Below are positions 38,116-47,091 of a stretch of DNA of 57,458 nt, in pieces. Positions within the stretch are counted from its first letter, which is position 1, and each line of letters starts with the position of its first letter. This DNA is from Pirellulaceae bacterium (lineage in GTDB: Bacteria; Planctomycetota; Planctomycetia; Pirellulales; Pirellulaceae): contig JAGYIQ010000015.1 in NCBI GenBank assembly GCA_018402565.1, positions 1 to 57,458 of the forward strand, given 5' to 3'. The notes beneath the pieces were generated by a model that ran no database searches, had not been told where the DNA came from, and saw only the letters and a program-made list of their open reading frames with translations. The position numbers and the translations under genes are program-made.

Positions 38116-39396
38116 TCAATGGCCAGCCGAACTATCGGTTTGGCCCGGTGTGTTCTGGGCAAGGCGTGGCAAGGTTCGCCGCAGGAGTAGACCGGCGACG
38201 ATTAGCAGCACGGCGGCGATCAGGTAGGGGGCCAACAGGTTCCACTTGAACAGCGGGATGGCCAGGGCAGCGCCGAAGATTCGGGCCAACGCGTTCACGC
38301 TTTGGCCCGTACCCAGGACCACGCCTTGCCGATGTTCGGGGGCTTGGCGAGACAGGAGCGAATGCACTGAGGGCTGGATGAAGGAGAAGCCGGCCACGAC
38401 CAGCAGCAAGGAGGCGAAGAAGCCGGGCAGCGACTGCGCGTGGACAGCCCAGGCCACCAGGGCGAAGCCCAGCACTTGCATCACGGAACCCCACGTGGCC
38501 ATCGTGCCTTCGCTCAGCCGTTTGTACAACGGGCGGACGACACCGCCTTGGATCAAAGCCAGAGCGAAGCCGATCAATGCCAGCGTCAAGCAGAGTTCTC
38601 GCCATGTGAAGTCGAACAGTTCGCCTTTGAGTAGCAGCGACAGCGTCGTCTCAAAACCAGCAAATGAAAAAACGACGACAAAGATCAACAACAGGATGGC
38701 CGGTACGCCGGGGATCTGGAAGGTTTCGCGAATGCCCGCCAAGCGGAATCGCTCGGAGGCGGCAGCGCTGCCCGGTCGCAGGGATTCGGGCAAGAGGAAC
38801 ACGGCCATGACAAAGGCAATGCCCGAGAGGATCGCGGCCAAGTAGCCAGGCCAGGGCCCGGGCGGCTCACGTCCGTCGGGGACGGCAAAATAACCGAGGA
38901 CTGGGCCGAAGGTAAAGCCGACCCCAAACGCCATGCCGATCAGGGCCATCCCCCGCGAGCGACCCTGGCCGGTCGTCGAGTCCGCGATGTAGGCTTGGGC
39001 TGTGCTGATCGTCGCCCCGCAGATGCCTGCACCGATCCGCGAGACAAAGATCCAGAACAAACTGCCCCAAGTGGTCGCCAGGCCGAAGAGGGTGTAGAAC
39101 GCCACCGAGCCCAGCAGGCCGAACAGCAACACGGGACGGCGGCCGATCCGGTCTGAGACCATCCCCCAGATCGGCGAGAAGACAAATTGCATCGCCGAGA
39201 AACTGGCCATCAACAACCCCAGTTGCCACCCCGATTCGTCCATGGTGAACTCGACGGCGTACACGGGCAACAGCGGCAGGACCAAGCCAAACCCCAACAG
39301 ATCGATCATCACGACCAAGAAGATGACCAACAGCGATCCGCGACTGGCGGGTCGCTCTGGTGCTACGGGACCTTGTTCATTCTCTGCGGGTATCAT
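38116..39396 (-). CDS. Major facilitator superfamily transporter (TetA/DHA1-like)
   Basis: Cytoplasmic-membrane secondary transporter, 426 residues with about 12 predicted helices. The first helix reads LLVIFLVVMIDLLGFGLVLPLLP. The loop after helix 2 carries the MFS signature (MVSDRIGRRPVLLFGLLGS). Helix 5 contains GMAFGVGFTFGPVLGYFA, close to the motif C found in drug/H+ antiporters. ATG 39396 (AGGA eight bases upstream) directly precedes the first helix; the frame is open upstream to 39930 without a plausible protein. Substrate is unknown; efflux of a drug-like compound is a guess from motif C. The gene is intact, unlike those to its left. Confidence 0.9.
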   Translation of the reverse strand: MIPAENEQGPVAPERPASRGSLLVIFLVVMIDLLGFGLVLPLLPVYAVEFTMDESGWQLGLLMASFSAMQFVFSPIWGMVSDRIGRRPVLLFGLLGSVAFYTLFGLATTWGSLFWIFVSRIGAGICGATISTAQAYIADSTTGQGRSRGMALIGMAFGVGFTFGPVLGYFAVPDGREPPGPWPGYLAAILSGIAFVMAVFLLPESLRPGSAAASERFRLAGIRETFQIPGVPAILLLIFVVVFSFAGFETTLSLLLKGELFDFTWRELCLTLALIGFALALIQGGVVRPLYKRLSEGTMATWGSVMQVLGFALVAWAVHAQSLPGFFASLLLVVAGFSFIQPSVHSLLSRQAPEHRQGVVLGTGQSVNALARIFGAALAIPLFKWNLLAPYLIAAVLLIVAGLLLRRTLPRLAQNTPGQTDSSAGH

Positions 39397-39839
39397 CTCG
39401 AGCGTCCTGGGGAGAGTCACCATTGTCGGATGTAGGTTTGTCGGCTGAAGGTTTGTCGGCTGAAGGTTTGTCCTCAGCGGTGGCGTCCAGTTTACCTGAC
39501 CTGACAAATCCTTCGAGGGGCCGCGGTGCTGGTCGTCAGGCTTCGACTTCCAGAGGCGGCGGGGACTTGTGCGGTGGGTGGTCTGTTTCGTAACCGATTG
39601 TCTTGTTATTTTTGATTCCGCCGATTGTGCCCTGGGCGACTTGGTTTGACCGTCGGGGAACCGCCGACTCCCTCCTGCGCCGACAGAATGCGCGGGAAAG
39701 GCCGGGAGCCGACCCAGAAAACGCGGGAAAACTCGGGGAAAAACGAGTGTTTCGGGCTGCTGAGGTGAAAAAACATGGGGTTTGCCGAAGTTTTTGCCGA
39801 AAAATAGGGCGTTCAGGGGGATTTTGCGGCTACTTACGC

Positions 39840-39869
39840 TTGCAAAAGCCCACCAAATCAGTCTAATTC
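39840..39869 (+). promoter_or_regulatory. Possible promoter of the HU gene
   Basis: TTGCAA and TAATTC separated by 18 bp lie about 80 bp before the HU-like start codon, in a locally AT-rich stretch. The boxes are only approximate matches to a housekeeping promoter. Confidence 0.3.
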
Positions 39870-39949
39870 GAACCAACCAATGTTTCGCTACGGTTTGCGT
39901 AAACCGAAAACATTCACATGTTCCAACCATGCAAGGAGGGTTTCACCCT

Positions 39950-40282
39950 ATGGCAAAAACCAAAGCAGAGGCACCGAAGGCCTTGACCAAGTCCGAAATC
40001 TTGGCCGGGATCGCTGATTCGACTGGGCTGTCCAAGAAGGACGTTGGCTCGGTTCTTGATGCCATGTCGGCACAGATCGCCAAGTCGGTCTCGAAGAAGG
40101 GCGCGGGTGCTTATGCGATCCCTGGTCTGTGCAAGATCGTCGTGGTCAGCAAGCCAGCTCAGCCAGCTAAGAAGAACGTCCCGAATCCCTTTAAGAAGGG
40201 CGAGTTCATGGACGTGCCGGCCAAGCCAGCCAAGCGAGTCGTCAAGATTCGCCCGCTGAAGGCGCTGAAGGACATGATCTAG
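39950..40282 (+). CDS. HU/IHF-family DNA-binding protein
   Basis: Small nucleoid-associated protein that bends DNA as a dimer. ATG 39950 has the strong site AAGGAGGG upstream, suggesting high expression. The 110-residue product begins with a Lys/Ala-rich lead (MAKTKAEAPKAL). The HU helical part follows (LTKSEILAGIADSTGLSKKDVGSVLDAM). The DNA-binding arm region is short and ends in a Lys/Pro-rich stretch (KPAQPAKKNVPNPFKKGE) and a basic tail (PAKPAKRVVKIRP). The arm deviates from E. coli HU, which has the conserved RNP tip; here VPNPFKKGEF takes that place. A strong terminator follows at 40308. Confidence 0.92.
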   Translation: MAKTKAEAPKALTKSEILAGIADSTGLSKKDVGSVLDAMSAQIAKSVSKKGAGAYAIPGLCKIVVVSKPAQPAKKNVPNPFKKGEFMDVPAKPAKRVVKIRPLKALKDMI

Positions 40283-40307
40283 TCGTTGCTAGGTATGCCG
40301 AACAAAA

Positions 40308-40351
40308 CAAGCCCGCCAAACCATTCCGGTTTAGCGGGCTTGCTTTATTTT
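40308..40351 (+). terminator. Rho-independent terminator after the HU gene
   Basis: CAAGCCCGCCAAACC and GGTTTAGCGGGCTTG form a 15-bp stem with one mismatch and a five-base loop, followed by a T-rich stretch (CTTTATTTT). It lies 26 bp after the HU stop. Confidence 0.9.
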
Positions 40352-40390
40352 CGGAGCTTGCTTTATTTTTGGCAGGCTGCTTTGTTTTCC

Positions 40391-40425
40391 CGTAGCCGCT
40401 GACGAACCCGTCACGGCTACGTTTT
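40391..40425. terminator. Second hairpin between convergent HU and speA genes
   Basis: CGTAGCCG and CGGCTACG pair, extended by TGACG/CGTCA, and TTTT follows on the plus strand. It could back up the HU terminator. On the minus strand, for speA, no T-run follows. Confidence 0.55.
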
Positions 40426-40433
40426 CGGACGTC

Positions 40434-42506
40434 TTACAGTGTGCCGACTTCGGCTTCGCTGTAATCGTCTACGACGACGTCATCGCCGATCGACAAGTCG
40501 CGGTGGCTCAGGTGCGGCGACTGCAGTGCCCGGTGCTGTTGGCTCTCGGTCAACGCTCTGACGGGTTCTGGTTCGGCGATCGCATCCAGATCATCCGTCA
40601 GGTACGTGTACTCGGTTGCCAGGCGTTGGAAGAACCGCGACGAGGATTGGGCTTCCACCGTCGTGACTCGCTTTTCGCTGACCGCCGAATGGATCATTGA
40701 CCGCACGCCGCGCATGATGTCCTCGGGAGTGTGGTTGACCAACTCCAGGGCCTCGGAGATCACCGTCCCGCGACGCGTGAAGACCATCAGTCGTCCGTTG
40801 GCATCGGCATCGACCGTCAACACGTGCAACCGTCCCAGCAGGTTGTGGTAATCCCCCAACACTTCTTGGTAGGCGCCCACCAGGAAGATGCCCAACCAGT
40901 AGGGCTCGTCTTTGTGGACCTGGTGCAGCGGCAAGGTCTTCCGCTTGCCGTTAGGACCCACAAAATTGACGATACAGCCATCGGAATCGCAGGTGATGTC
41001 GCCCAACGTCCCTTGGGTGCTGGGCTTTTCCAGCAGGCGATGGATCGGCATCAATGGGAACAATTGGTCGATCGCCCAATTGTCTGGTAGGGACTGGAAC
41101 AGCGAGAAGTTCGCGTAGTAGGTCTCGGCCAACATCTGGCTCAATTCCTGCAGCTCCTTCGGGATGAACTCCAATTCCTCCAGCCGTTCGCGGACGCGTT
41201 GGCAGAGGGCGTAGAACATCCGTTCCGCCTTGACGCGCTGATCCAACGTCATGTGACCGTTGGCGAACAGTTGCAAAGCCATTTCCACGGCTTGTTGGCC
41301 GTCGTGATAGACTTCCAACACGTTGTCTTCGTTCAATTCCGCCAAGTTGCCCTGCAGCTCGAACAGCGGCGGAATCTTCTCTTCATCGGCCGTCAGCTTC
41401 AGGTCATCCTGGCGAGTCGGTTGACCGGCCCCCAGGACCGGAACGACCAGCACGCCGTGGTGAGCCGCGACTGCTCGGCCGCTCTCCGACACGATGTCTG
41501 GGTGCGGCACGCCCATTTGATTGCAGACCTGCTGCATGTAGTACACCACGTCGTTGGCGTACTCTTGCAACGTGTAGTTCATGCTGGAGGGGTCCGTGTT
41601 GCGGTTGCCGGTGTAGTCCACCGCCAAGCCACCGCCCACGTCGATCGTATTCAGCGGGATGCCCTGCTTGTACAAGTCGCCGTAGATCCGCGTCGCCTCG
41701 ATGATCGACGCCTTGATGTGTCGAACATTGTTGATTTGGCTACCTGGGTGGAAGTGCATCAGCTCCAGGCGATGGAGCAAGCCCAGCTCGCGCAATTGTT
41801 CGATCCCCTCCAGCAATTGACTGGGGGAGAGCCCAAACTTCGAGTTCGATCCGGCCGAGCTCTGCCAGTGACCGCTGACGCGGGCGGCCAACTTGACACG
41901 GACCCCCAGTCGCGGGCAGACACCGAGTCGCTTGACGCAATCGGCCACCATCTGAATCTCGTGTGGCTTCTCGATGATGATCGTGACGTTGCGACCCAAT
42001 TGGAACGCTCGCACGGCCAATTCGATGTAGGTGTCGTCCTTGAAGCCGTTGCAGAACACGGGCGATTGATTGTCGGCCTTGCACAACGCCGCCATCATCT
42101 CGGCCTTGCTGCCGGCCTCCATACCTACGGCGTCCCCGACCGCCTCGCCACTGGCGTAGACCGCGTCCAGCACCTCTTGGTGTTGGTTGACCTTGATGGG
42201 GAACACCAATGTGTACTTGCCACGATAGCCATACTTCTCGCGGCCGGCCGCAAAGGCGGCATAGAGTTGGTTGATCCGAGCCCGAATGATGCCCGGTAGG
42301 CGGATGAGAACCGGTGGCGTCAGATCTTGGGCCAAGCCCTGATTGACAATTTCTACCAAGTCCCAGGCAATGTCCTGGCCGGGACTGGGGTGAACCATGA
42401 TGTGACCATTTTCGCCGATCGAAAAGAACTCGTCGCCCCAGCGGTCAATCTGATACGTGTCGATCGCGTGATCGATGTTCCAACTCTCAGCGTAAGGGTG
42501 TTCCAT
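40434..42506 (-). CDS. speA: Biosynthetic arginine decarboxylase
   Basis: PLP-dependent enzyme converting arginine to agmatine, the first step of one polyamine route. ATG 42506 starts MEHPYAESWNIDHAIDTYQI, a typical SpeA N terminus. The PLP lysine lies in LVFPIKVNQHQEVLDAV. The glycine loop is TIDVGGGLAVDYTG, and the later region has VSESGRAVAAHHGVLV. Length is 690, slightly longer than E. coli SpeA because of a C-terminal extension (ESQQHRALQSPHLSHRDL...). The frame stays open upstream, but that segment is a leader (see separate entry). It converges on the HU gene across a double hairpin. No other polyamine gene is in the window. Confidence 0.96.
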   Translation of the reverse strand: MEHPYAESWNIDHAIDTYQIDRWGDEFFSIGENGHIMVHPSPGQDIAWDLVEIVNQGLAQDLTPPVLIRLPGIIRARINQLYAAFAAGREKYGYRGKYTLVFPIKVNQHQEVLDAVYASGEAVGDAVGMEAGSKAEMMAALCKADNQSPVFCNGFKDDTYIELAVRAFQLGRNVTIIIEKPHEIQMVADCVKRLGVCPRLGVRVKLAARVSGHWQSSAGSNSKFGLSPSQLLEGIEQLRELGLLHRLELMHFHPGSQINNVRHIKASIIEATRIYGDLYKQGIPLNTIDVGGGLAVDYTGNRNTDPSSMNYTLQEYANDVVYYMQQVCNQMGVPHPDIVSESGRAVAAHHGVLVVPVLGAGQPTRQDDLKLTADEEKIPPLFELQGNLAELNEDNVLEVYHDGQQAVEMALQLFANGHMTLDQRVKAERMFYALCQRVRERLEELEFIPKELQELSQMLAETYYANFSLFQSLPDNWAIDQLFPLMPIHRLLEKPSTQGTLGDITCDSDGCIVNFVGPNGKRKTLPLHQVHKDEPYWLGIFLVGAYQEVLGDYHNLLGRLHVLTVDADANGRLMVFTRRGTVISEALELVNHTPEDIMRGVRSMIHSAVSEKRVTTVEAQSSSRFFQRLATEYTYLTDDLDAIAEPEPVRALTESQQHRALQSPHLSHRDLSIGDDVVVDDYSEAEVGTL

Positions 42507-42690
42507 CAAAGTCCGCCTTTCAATAGCGTTGGCCAAGGTGACTCCCTGGCCGGGTTGAGCAAGCACCTGCGGGTAAACAACCCCAGCAGGCAAAACACAC
42601 CGACGATCTTTGGCACCGTAGGTCGCACCCCAGTCCTTCTGACTGGGGTGGGCAACCTGTACCCATTGCATCCGCCCCCAACCTGCAAAT
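42507..42690 (-). promoter_or_regulatory. Structured leader of speA
   Basis: Between speA and the phosphatase gene lie about 300 bp. A perfect 10-bp hairpin, CACCCCAGTC/GACTGGGGTG with loop CTTCT, sits at 42626-42650, about 120 nt before the start. No T-run follows. It does not match a riboswitch class that I can recognise. Confidence 0.35.
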
Positions 42691-42811
42691 TTTATCCGTT
42701 TCTCCGCTTTTGAATAGAGCTTTTTCCGCTCGAAGTCTCAATTTACCCGAGGCATTCACCGCATTTGACTCGGACTTGTGTCGCTGGGAACCCCGAAATC
42801 AGCGCCAGAGT

Positions 42812-43348
42812 CTAATTCGTCGCAGCTGGCGGAATCTTGGCCGCAAAATCTCGTACGACTTGTCTTTCCGCCACCGTGCGGAGAATCTGCGGTCGACGGG
42901 CCTGCACCCAGGCTTGGGCTTGAGCAGCCGTCCAGCCATATTGGGCCATCAAATAACAGACGACCACCGTGGCACTGCGAGCCCGACCGGCTTTGCAGTG
43001 CACGTAGACAGGTTCTCCAGCGGCCGTTTTGGCTTGCATGAAGGCCACGGCCGCTTCGACATCCGCCAGGCGTGGGGGCTGGAAGTCCACGGTCGGCATC
43101 CAGAACTGTTCGATGCCGTGCTGTTCATACAGGTCCACGTGCCCCGCGAACTCTTCGCAAGTATTGACCACACCTCTCACACCCAAGGCCGCTAGGGCCG
43201 GCACATCGCGACGGAAGGGAACGGCGCCCAAGATCAAGGTGGGCTCCAACACGGTCCACCACTGCCAGCGATGAGTGATGCGGCCCTGCCAGATGTTCCA
43301 GCACAAGGTGGGATAATAAACGAGTGCCGCTGCGAGCCGTTTCAACAC
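42812..43348 (-). CDS. Dual-specificity protein phosphatase (PTP-like, CX5R)
   Basis: Cysteine phosphatase of about 178 residues. The P-loop is VHCKAGRARSATVV (C-x5-R with the following Ser). The acidic loop may be PTVDFQPP upstream. The layout resembles PTPMT1-like and planctomycete dual-specificity phosphatases; the substrate could be a phosphoprotein or phosphatidylglycerophosphate. The start GTG 43348 follows AGGTGG at about ten bases. The frame extends further upstream only because a stop-free family A repeat (43400-43543) lies there. The N terminus contains VYYPTLCWNIW, an amphipathic or membrane-associated segment. It is in the same direction as the Xer gene but separated by the repeat. 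Confidence 0.88.
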   Translation of the reverse strand: MLKRLAAALVYYPTLCWNIWQGRITHRWQWWTVLEPTLILGAVPFRRDVPALAALGVRGVVNTCEEFAGHVDLYEQHGIEQFWMPTVDFQPPRLADVEAAVAFMQAKTAAGEPVYVHCKAGRARSATVVVCYLMAQYGWTAAQAQAWVQARRPQILRTVAERQVVRDFAAKIPPAATN

Positions 43349-43399
43349 CGTCGGGGGTCCACCTCTTTGGCTAGGGGCTATCGAAACGCAACAGGGCTG

Positions 43400-43543
43400 G
43401 TTGATTTTTCCAGACTTACTCACGAAATTGCCGCCCGATTCAATGAAATCGGGCAAAAACACGGCGTTTTCCCATCAATCGAAATGCTTGACGCATTCCC
43501 ATCAATCGAAATGCTTGACGCATTCCGCTACTGAAAAATCAAC
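43400..43543. repeat. Repeat family A, single copy with internal duplication
   Basis: It starts GTTGATTTTTCC and ends with TGAAAAATCAAC (one mismatch in the terminal repeat). Arms GCCCGATT and AATCGGGC form an internal hairpin. The segment CCCATCAATCGAAATGCTTG is present twice in tandem. It lies just after the stop of the Xer recombinase and before the phosphatase start. Confidence 0.9.
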
Positions 43544-43549
43544 CCGCCG

Positions 43550-44542
43550 CTACGACCGCGGATGAAACCGTTGATGGACCTGTTTTAGCCGCGTCTGATC
43601 CACGTGCGTGTAAATCTGGGTCGTCGCGATACTGGCGTGTCCCAACATCTCCTGCACTTGTCGCAAGTCCGCACCGCCGGCCAGCAAGTGCGTGGCGAAG
43701 CTGTGTCGCAGGCTGTGGGGGCTGATCGTGGCCGGTATGCCAGCCACCAGGGCGTACTTTTTGACCAACTCCCAGATCGCTTCGCGCCGCAGCGGCTTGC
43801 CCGTTCGCGAAACGAACACCCAACCTTCCGTGTCTGGCTTGCCCTGCAGCAGCCGCGGTCGCACGGTCGCCAAGTAGCCGCGGATCGCCTCAATTGCCGG
43901 CACGCCCAGCGGCGTCATTCGCTGCTTGCTGCCCTTGCCTTTGACCTTCGCATACCCTTCGTCCAAATTCAAGTCGGCCAGTCTCATGTGAGCCACTTCC
44001 GACACGCGACAGCCGCTGGCGTACAACGCTTCCAGCAACGCGCGGTCGCGCAAGTACAGCGGGAAGCTGGGGCGGGGCGCCTGCAGGAAGCGATCGATCG
44101 ACTTGGGCGAGAGGACTTCGGGAATCCGCTGCCAGAGTTTCTGGCTACCGAGTAACTCGGCGCGATTCTCCCGCAGCACCCCCTCCAATTGCAGGTACTT
44201 GAAGTACATCCGAATCGCCACGATCGTCCGCGCGATGCTGGCGGGGGCCAGGCCGCTGTCGGACAGCTCGCCCATGAAGTCGGATAATTGGGCCACCGTC
44301 AGGTCGACCTCGCGACGACGTCCCAGCCAGGCGGTGAAGCGGCGCAGATCGCGTTGATACGCGGCGATCGTGTTGTCCGCCAAGTGGCATTCGCTGCGGC
44401 AGTAGTCCAGAAACGCGTCGCTCCACCGGATGGGCGGATCGGCCGACTTCGCGACCTGCGGTACCTCGCCCCGCGTCACCCGCTGCCCTCGCCGCCCGCC
44501 TTTGATCAACTTCGGCTGTCCGTCTCCAGTGGGGGTGGGCAT
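43550..44542 (-). CDS. Tyrosine recombinase XerC/XerD
   Basis: Site-specific recombinase, likely the chromosome-dimer resolution enzyme acting at dif, though a phage or element integrase cannot be excluded. From ATG 44542 the protein is 330 residues. The N-terminal SAM-like core-binding domain (FLDYCRSECHLADNTIAAYQRDLRRF) precedes the catalytic domain. The set is Arg in ASGCRVSEV, Lys in KGKGSKQR, HxxR in SPHSLRHSFATHLL, His in LGHASIATTQIY, and the nucleophile Tyr in that last segment. An in-frame TTG at 44665 would add 41 basic residues with no ribosome binding site. The normal Xer length is about 300. It is followed directly by a family A repeat. Confidence 0.93.
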   Translation of the reverse strand: MPTPTGDGQPKLIKGGRRGQRVTRGEVPQVAKSADPPIRWSDAFLDYCRSECHLADNTIAAYQRDLRRFTAWLGRRREVDLTVAQLSDFMGELSDSGLAPASIARTIVAIRMYFKYLQLEGVLRENRAELLGSQKLWQRIPEVLSPKSIDRFLQAPRPSFPLYLRDRALLEALYASGCRVSEVAHMRLADLNLDEGYAKVKGKGSKQRMTPLGVPAIEAIRGYLATVRPRLLQGKPDTEGWVFVSRTGKPLRREAIWELVKKYALVAGIPATISPHSLRHSFATHLLAGGADLRQVQEMLGHASIATTQIYTHVDQTRLKQVHQRFHPRS

Positions 44543-44775
44543 CAGTGGAAGCAACTTTCGCGACACACGAGCGACTCGTTCCGCTGCGGAAAAAGCGACA
44601 CGCGTTTGACTCGTTTGGGTACGGGCCCCGCCTCGGCTGGTCGCCAGCCCTGGGGAATGACACAATTGTGGCCGATGTTTAAGTGGGGCCCTCCCCTAGA
44701 CATCGGCCTCGCTCGCGATTCAATCGAACGGAGTGGGGGCTGTAGCGATTACAACGGCTGCGTCCGAGGATCTCG

Positions 44776-46014
44776 ATGCAAGAAATATTCAGTTTGGTGC
44801 CTTACAAGTTCATGCCACCTCGGCAGACGCGGTGGGTGTCTCGCCTGTCTCGCTGGGTTCGCTTCCATCACCGCTTGCTCTGGAAGCTGGAAGGGGTCCG
44901 CGGCCACGAACTGGACGGGGCCGAGCACTTACGGGCTTCCTTAGACGCCGGGCACAGTATCTTGCTTGCGCCCAATCACAGTCGCACGGCCGACCCGATC
45001 CTGTTCGGCTTCATCGAAGAGGCACTGGGGATCGATCTCTTCGCCATGGCCAGCTGGCATGTCTTCAATCAAGGTTGGCTCACGACCCAGATGGTCCGTG
45101 GCTTGGGTGCCTTCAGCGTCAACCGCGAGGGACTGGACCGAGCGTCGATCGACTACGCCGTACAGATTTTGGCGGACAACCAGCGACCCTTGGTGATTTT
45201 TCCGGAGGGTTCCACCAGTCGCACGGCGGATCGCCTGATGCCGTTTCTCGATGGCCTCAGCTTCATCGCTCGGACGGGTGCCAAGCGCCGGCACGCCCGC
45301 GACGGTGGCCAGACGGTGATCCACCCGATCGCCTTTCGCTACCGCTACGAGGGCGATCTCGACAAATTGTTGGCTCCGATCCTCGAGCGTATCGAAGAGC
45401 GACTGACTTGGCAGCCGGAGCGGGTGAGCGACTTGTTGCCGCGAATCCAGCGGATTGGGATGGCGTTGTTGGCGATTAAAGAGATCGAAGTTTGCGGGAC
45501 CGAACAGGCAGGATCGCTGCAGGAGCGTTTGCAGAACTTGATCGAGCGTCTGCTGCAACCGCTGGAGGTCAAGTGGCTGAGTGGCCCGCAGACGGGCACC
45601 GTGACGGCTCGCATCAAGACGCTGCGGACGAAGATCTTACCGGATATGGCCGAGGGGAAAGTTCCGCTGGAGGAGCATCGTCAACGCTTCGCCGATCTGC
45701 GTGATACGTACGTCGCACACCAGATGGCCTGTTTTCCGTTGGGCTACATGCAGGATCTGCCGACCGTCGATCGTATCCGCGAGACGGTCGAGCGGTTCGA
45801 GGAGGACATGACCGATCGGGCCCCGTTGATTCGACCCCTCAAAGCCGTCATCGAAATCGGGCCCGCGATTGAGGTCTCGACCGACCGAGCGACTCGGCGG
45901 GGCGGCGACGGCGATCCGCTCATGCGGCAAGTTTTTGATCTGCTACAATCGATGCTGGATCGGTTGGCGGGCCAATCCCCGCTGTACCAGCCAAAGTCCG
46001 AGCGGAATGGTTGA
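44776..46014 (+). CDS. PlsC-type lysophospholipid acyltransferase
   Basis: Membrane-associated acyltransferase of the 1-acyl-glycerol-3-phosphate family. Block I is NHSRTAD (HX4D), and block III is VIFPEGSTSR. Substrate-binding elements FSVNREG and HPIAFRY follow. The protein is 412 residues, against 240-260 for simple PlsC. The C-terminal 180 residues (from about ERLQNLIERLL) are helical and of unknown role. The start ATG 44776 has only a weak Shine-Dalgarno site. The TGA stop lies inside GGTTGATTTTTCC, the left end of a family A repeat, so the natural C terminus may have been replaced. The last ten residues carry no known motif. Confidence 0.88.
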   Translation: MQEIFSLVPYKFMPPRQTRWVSRLSRWVRFHHRLLWKLEGVRGHELDGAEHLRASLDAGHSILLAPNHSRTADPILFGFIEEALGIDLFAMASWHVFNQGWLTTQMVRGLGAFSVNREGLDRASIDYAVQILADNQRPLVIFPEGSTSRTADRLMPFLDGLSFIARTGAKRRHARDGGQTVIHPIAFRYRYEGDLDKLLAPILERIEERLTWQPERVSDLLPRIQRIGMALLAIKEIEVCGTEQAGSLQERLQNLIERLLQPLEVKWLSGPQTGTVTARIKTLRTKILPDMAEGKVPLEEHRQRFADLRDTYVAHQMACFPLGYMQDLPTVDRIRETVERFEEDMTDRAPLIRPLKAVIEIGPAIEVSTDRATRRGGDGDPLMRQVFDLLQSMLDRLAGQSPLYQPKSERNG

Positions 46015-46259
46015 TTTTTCCAGACTTGCTCGCGAAATGGTTGCCCGACTCAAGCAGGTCGAGCGAAAATACGGCGTTATCCCGTCAATCGAAATGCTTG
46101 AGGGCTCGTTGATTTTTCCAGACTTACACGCGAAATCGCCGCCTGATTCAATGAAATCGGGCAAAAACACGGCGTTTTCCCATCAATCGAAATGCTTGAC
46201 GCATTCCGCTACAGAAAAATCAACAAGCCCTTGACGCATTCCGCTACGGAAAAATCAAC
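46010..46259. repeat. Repeat family A, nested tandem copies
   Basis: A diverged copy missing its right end covers 46010-46100. A second copy runs 46108-46224, starting GTTGATTTTTCC and ending AGAAAAATCAAC. A right-end fragment (TTGACGCATTCCGCTACGG and AAAAATCAAC) is at 46231-46259. The left end supplies the stop codon of the acyltransferase gene. The whole block separates that gene from the creatininase gene. Confidence 0.9.
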
Positions 46260-46297
46260 GGGCCCCTAACGCGACCTTGTACCCTCGGGAGTACCCC

Positions 46298-47089
46298 ATG
46301 TTGTTGGCTGAGATGACTTGGCGGCAAGTCCAGTCCCTGGATCGCGCTACGCCGGTGCTGCTGCCGATTGCGGCTCACGAGCAGCATGGGCATCACTTGC
46401 CGCTGTTCACGGACAGCGATTTGTTGGGCGAGATTGTGCGGCGCACCGAGGAAGCGGTCTCGCCACAGGTCCTGATCACGCCCCTGCAATGGTTGGGCAA
46501 CTCCCACCACCATCGCGATTTTCCTGGAACGTTGTCCGCCGCACCGCGACTGTATTTGGATTTGCTCCAGGGGTTGGTGGAAGATCTCTTGGACATGGGC
46601 TTCCACCGAATTTTGTTGCTCAATGGGCACGGCGGCAACGAAGTCCCCGGGCAACAGGCCTTGTTTGAGCTCCGCCAGCGTCACCGTCAGCGCAGTGATT
46701 TGTTATTATTAATGAGTTCGTACTGGAAGCTGCCCACCGAACCGGTCGAACCCAGTGCGGGCCTGCGGCAGACGGAGATGGGGCATGCGTGCGAATGGGA
46801 GACTTCGATGATGTTGGCGCTCAAGCCGCATCTGGTCGGGGCGGCTTTGGACGGAGCTGGCTTGGACGGATCTGGCTTGGAGTCGCTGGCGCCGGTCGAT
46901 CAACAAGGCAGCTTCCTGCCAGCCTATCGGCCGTGGGTCACGCAGGATCGATCGAAGACTGGGCATATTGGTTATCCGCATTTGGCCACGGCGGCCAAGG
47001 GCGAGTACTTGTTTCGTCGCTTCAGTCACGCGGTGCAGGTCCTGGTGGGACGCCTGCGGGATTGGGACGGCACCACCTGGAGTGCATAG
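46298..47089 (+). CDS. Creatininase-family amidohydrolase
   Basis: Metal-dependent amide hydrolase of the creatininase/ArfB-like (FAPy deformylase) superfamily. Ligand motifs are AAHEQHGHHLPLFTDSD (Glu, His, Asp) and LNGHGGNEV. A later EMGHACEWETS carries further His/Glu residues. The product is 263 residues, normal for the family. ATG 46298 follows GGGAG at about seven bases. The stop is two bases before the start of the Tat-exported protein gene, so the two are co-translated. The substrate is unknown; creatinine itself is unlikely to be the physiological one in this setting. Confidence 0.9.
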   Translation: MLLAEMTWRQVQSLDRATPVLLPIAAHEQHGHHLPLFTDSDLLGEIVRRTEEAVSPQVLITPLQWLGNSHHHRDFPGTLSAAPRLYLDLLQGLVEDLLDMGFHRILLLNGHGGNEVPGQQALFELRQRHRQRSDLLLLMSSYWKLPTEPVEPSAGLRQTEMGHACEWETSMMLALKPHLVGAALDGAGLDGSGLESLAPVDQQGSFLPAYRPWVTQDRSKTGHIGYPHLATAAKGEYLFRRFSHAVQVLVGRLRDWDGTTWSA

Positions 47090-47091
47090 TC

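Noticed and set aside
41199..42299. 366-codon plus-strand open frame
   Set aside because: Antisense shadow of speA.
42812..43462. Longer start for the phosphatase inside the repeat
   Set aside because: The extra residues come from the family A element; a GTG with a good ribosome binding site exists downstream at 43348.
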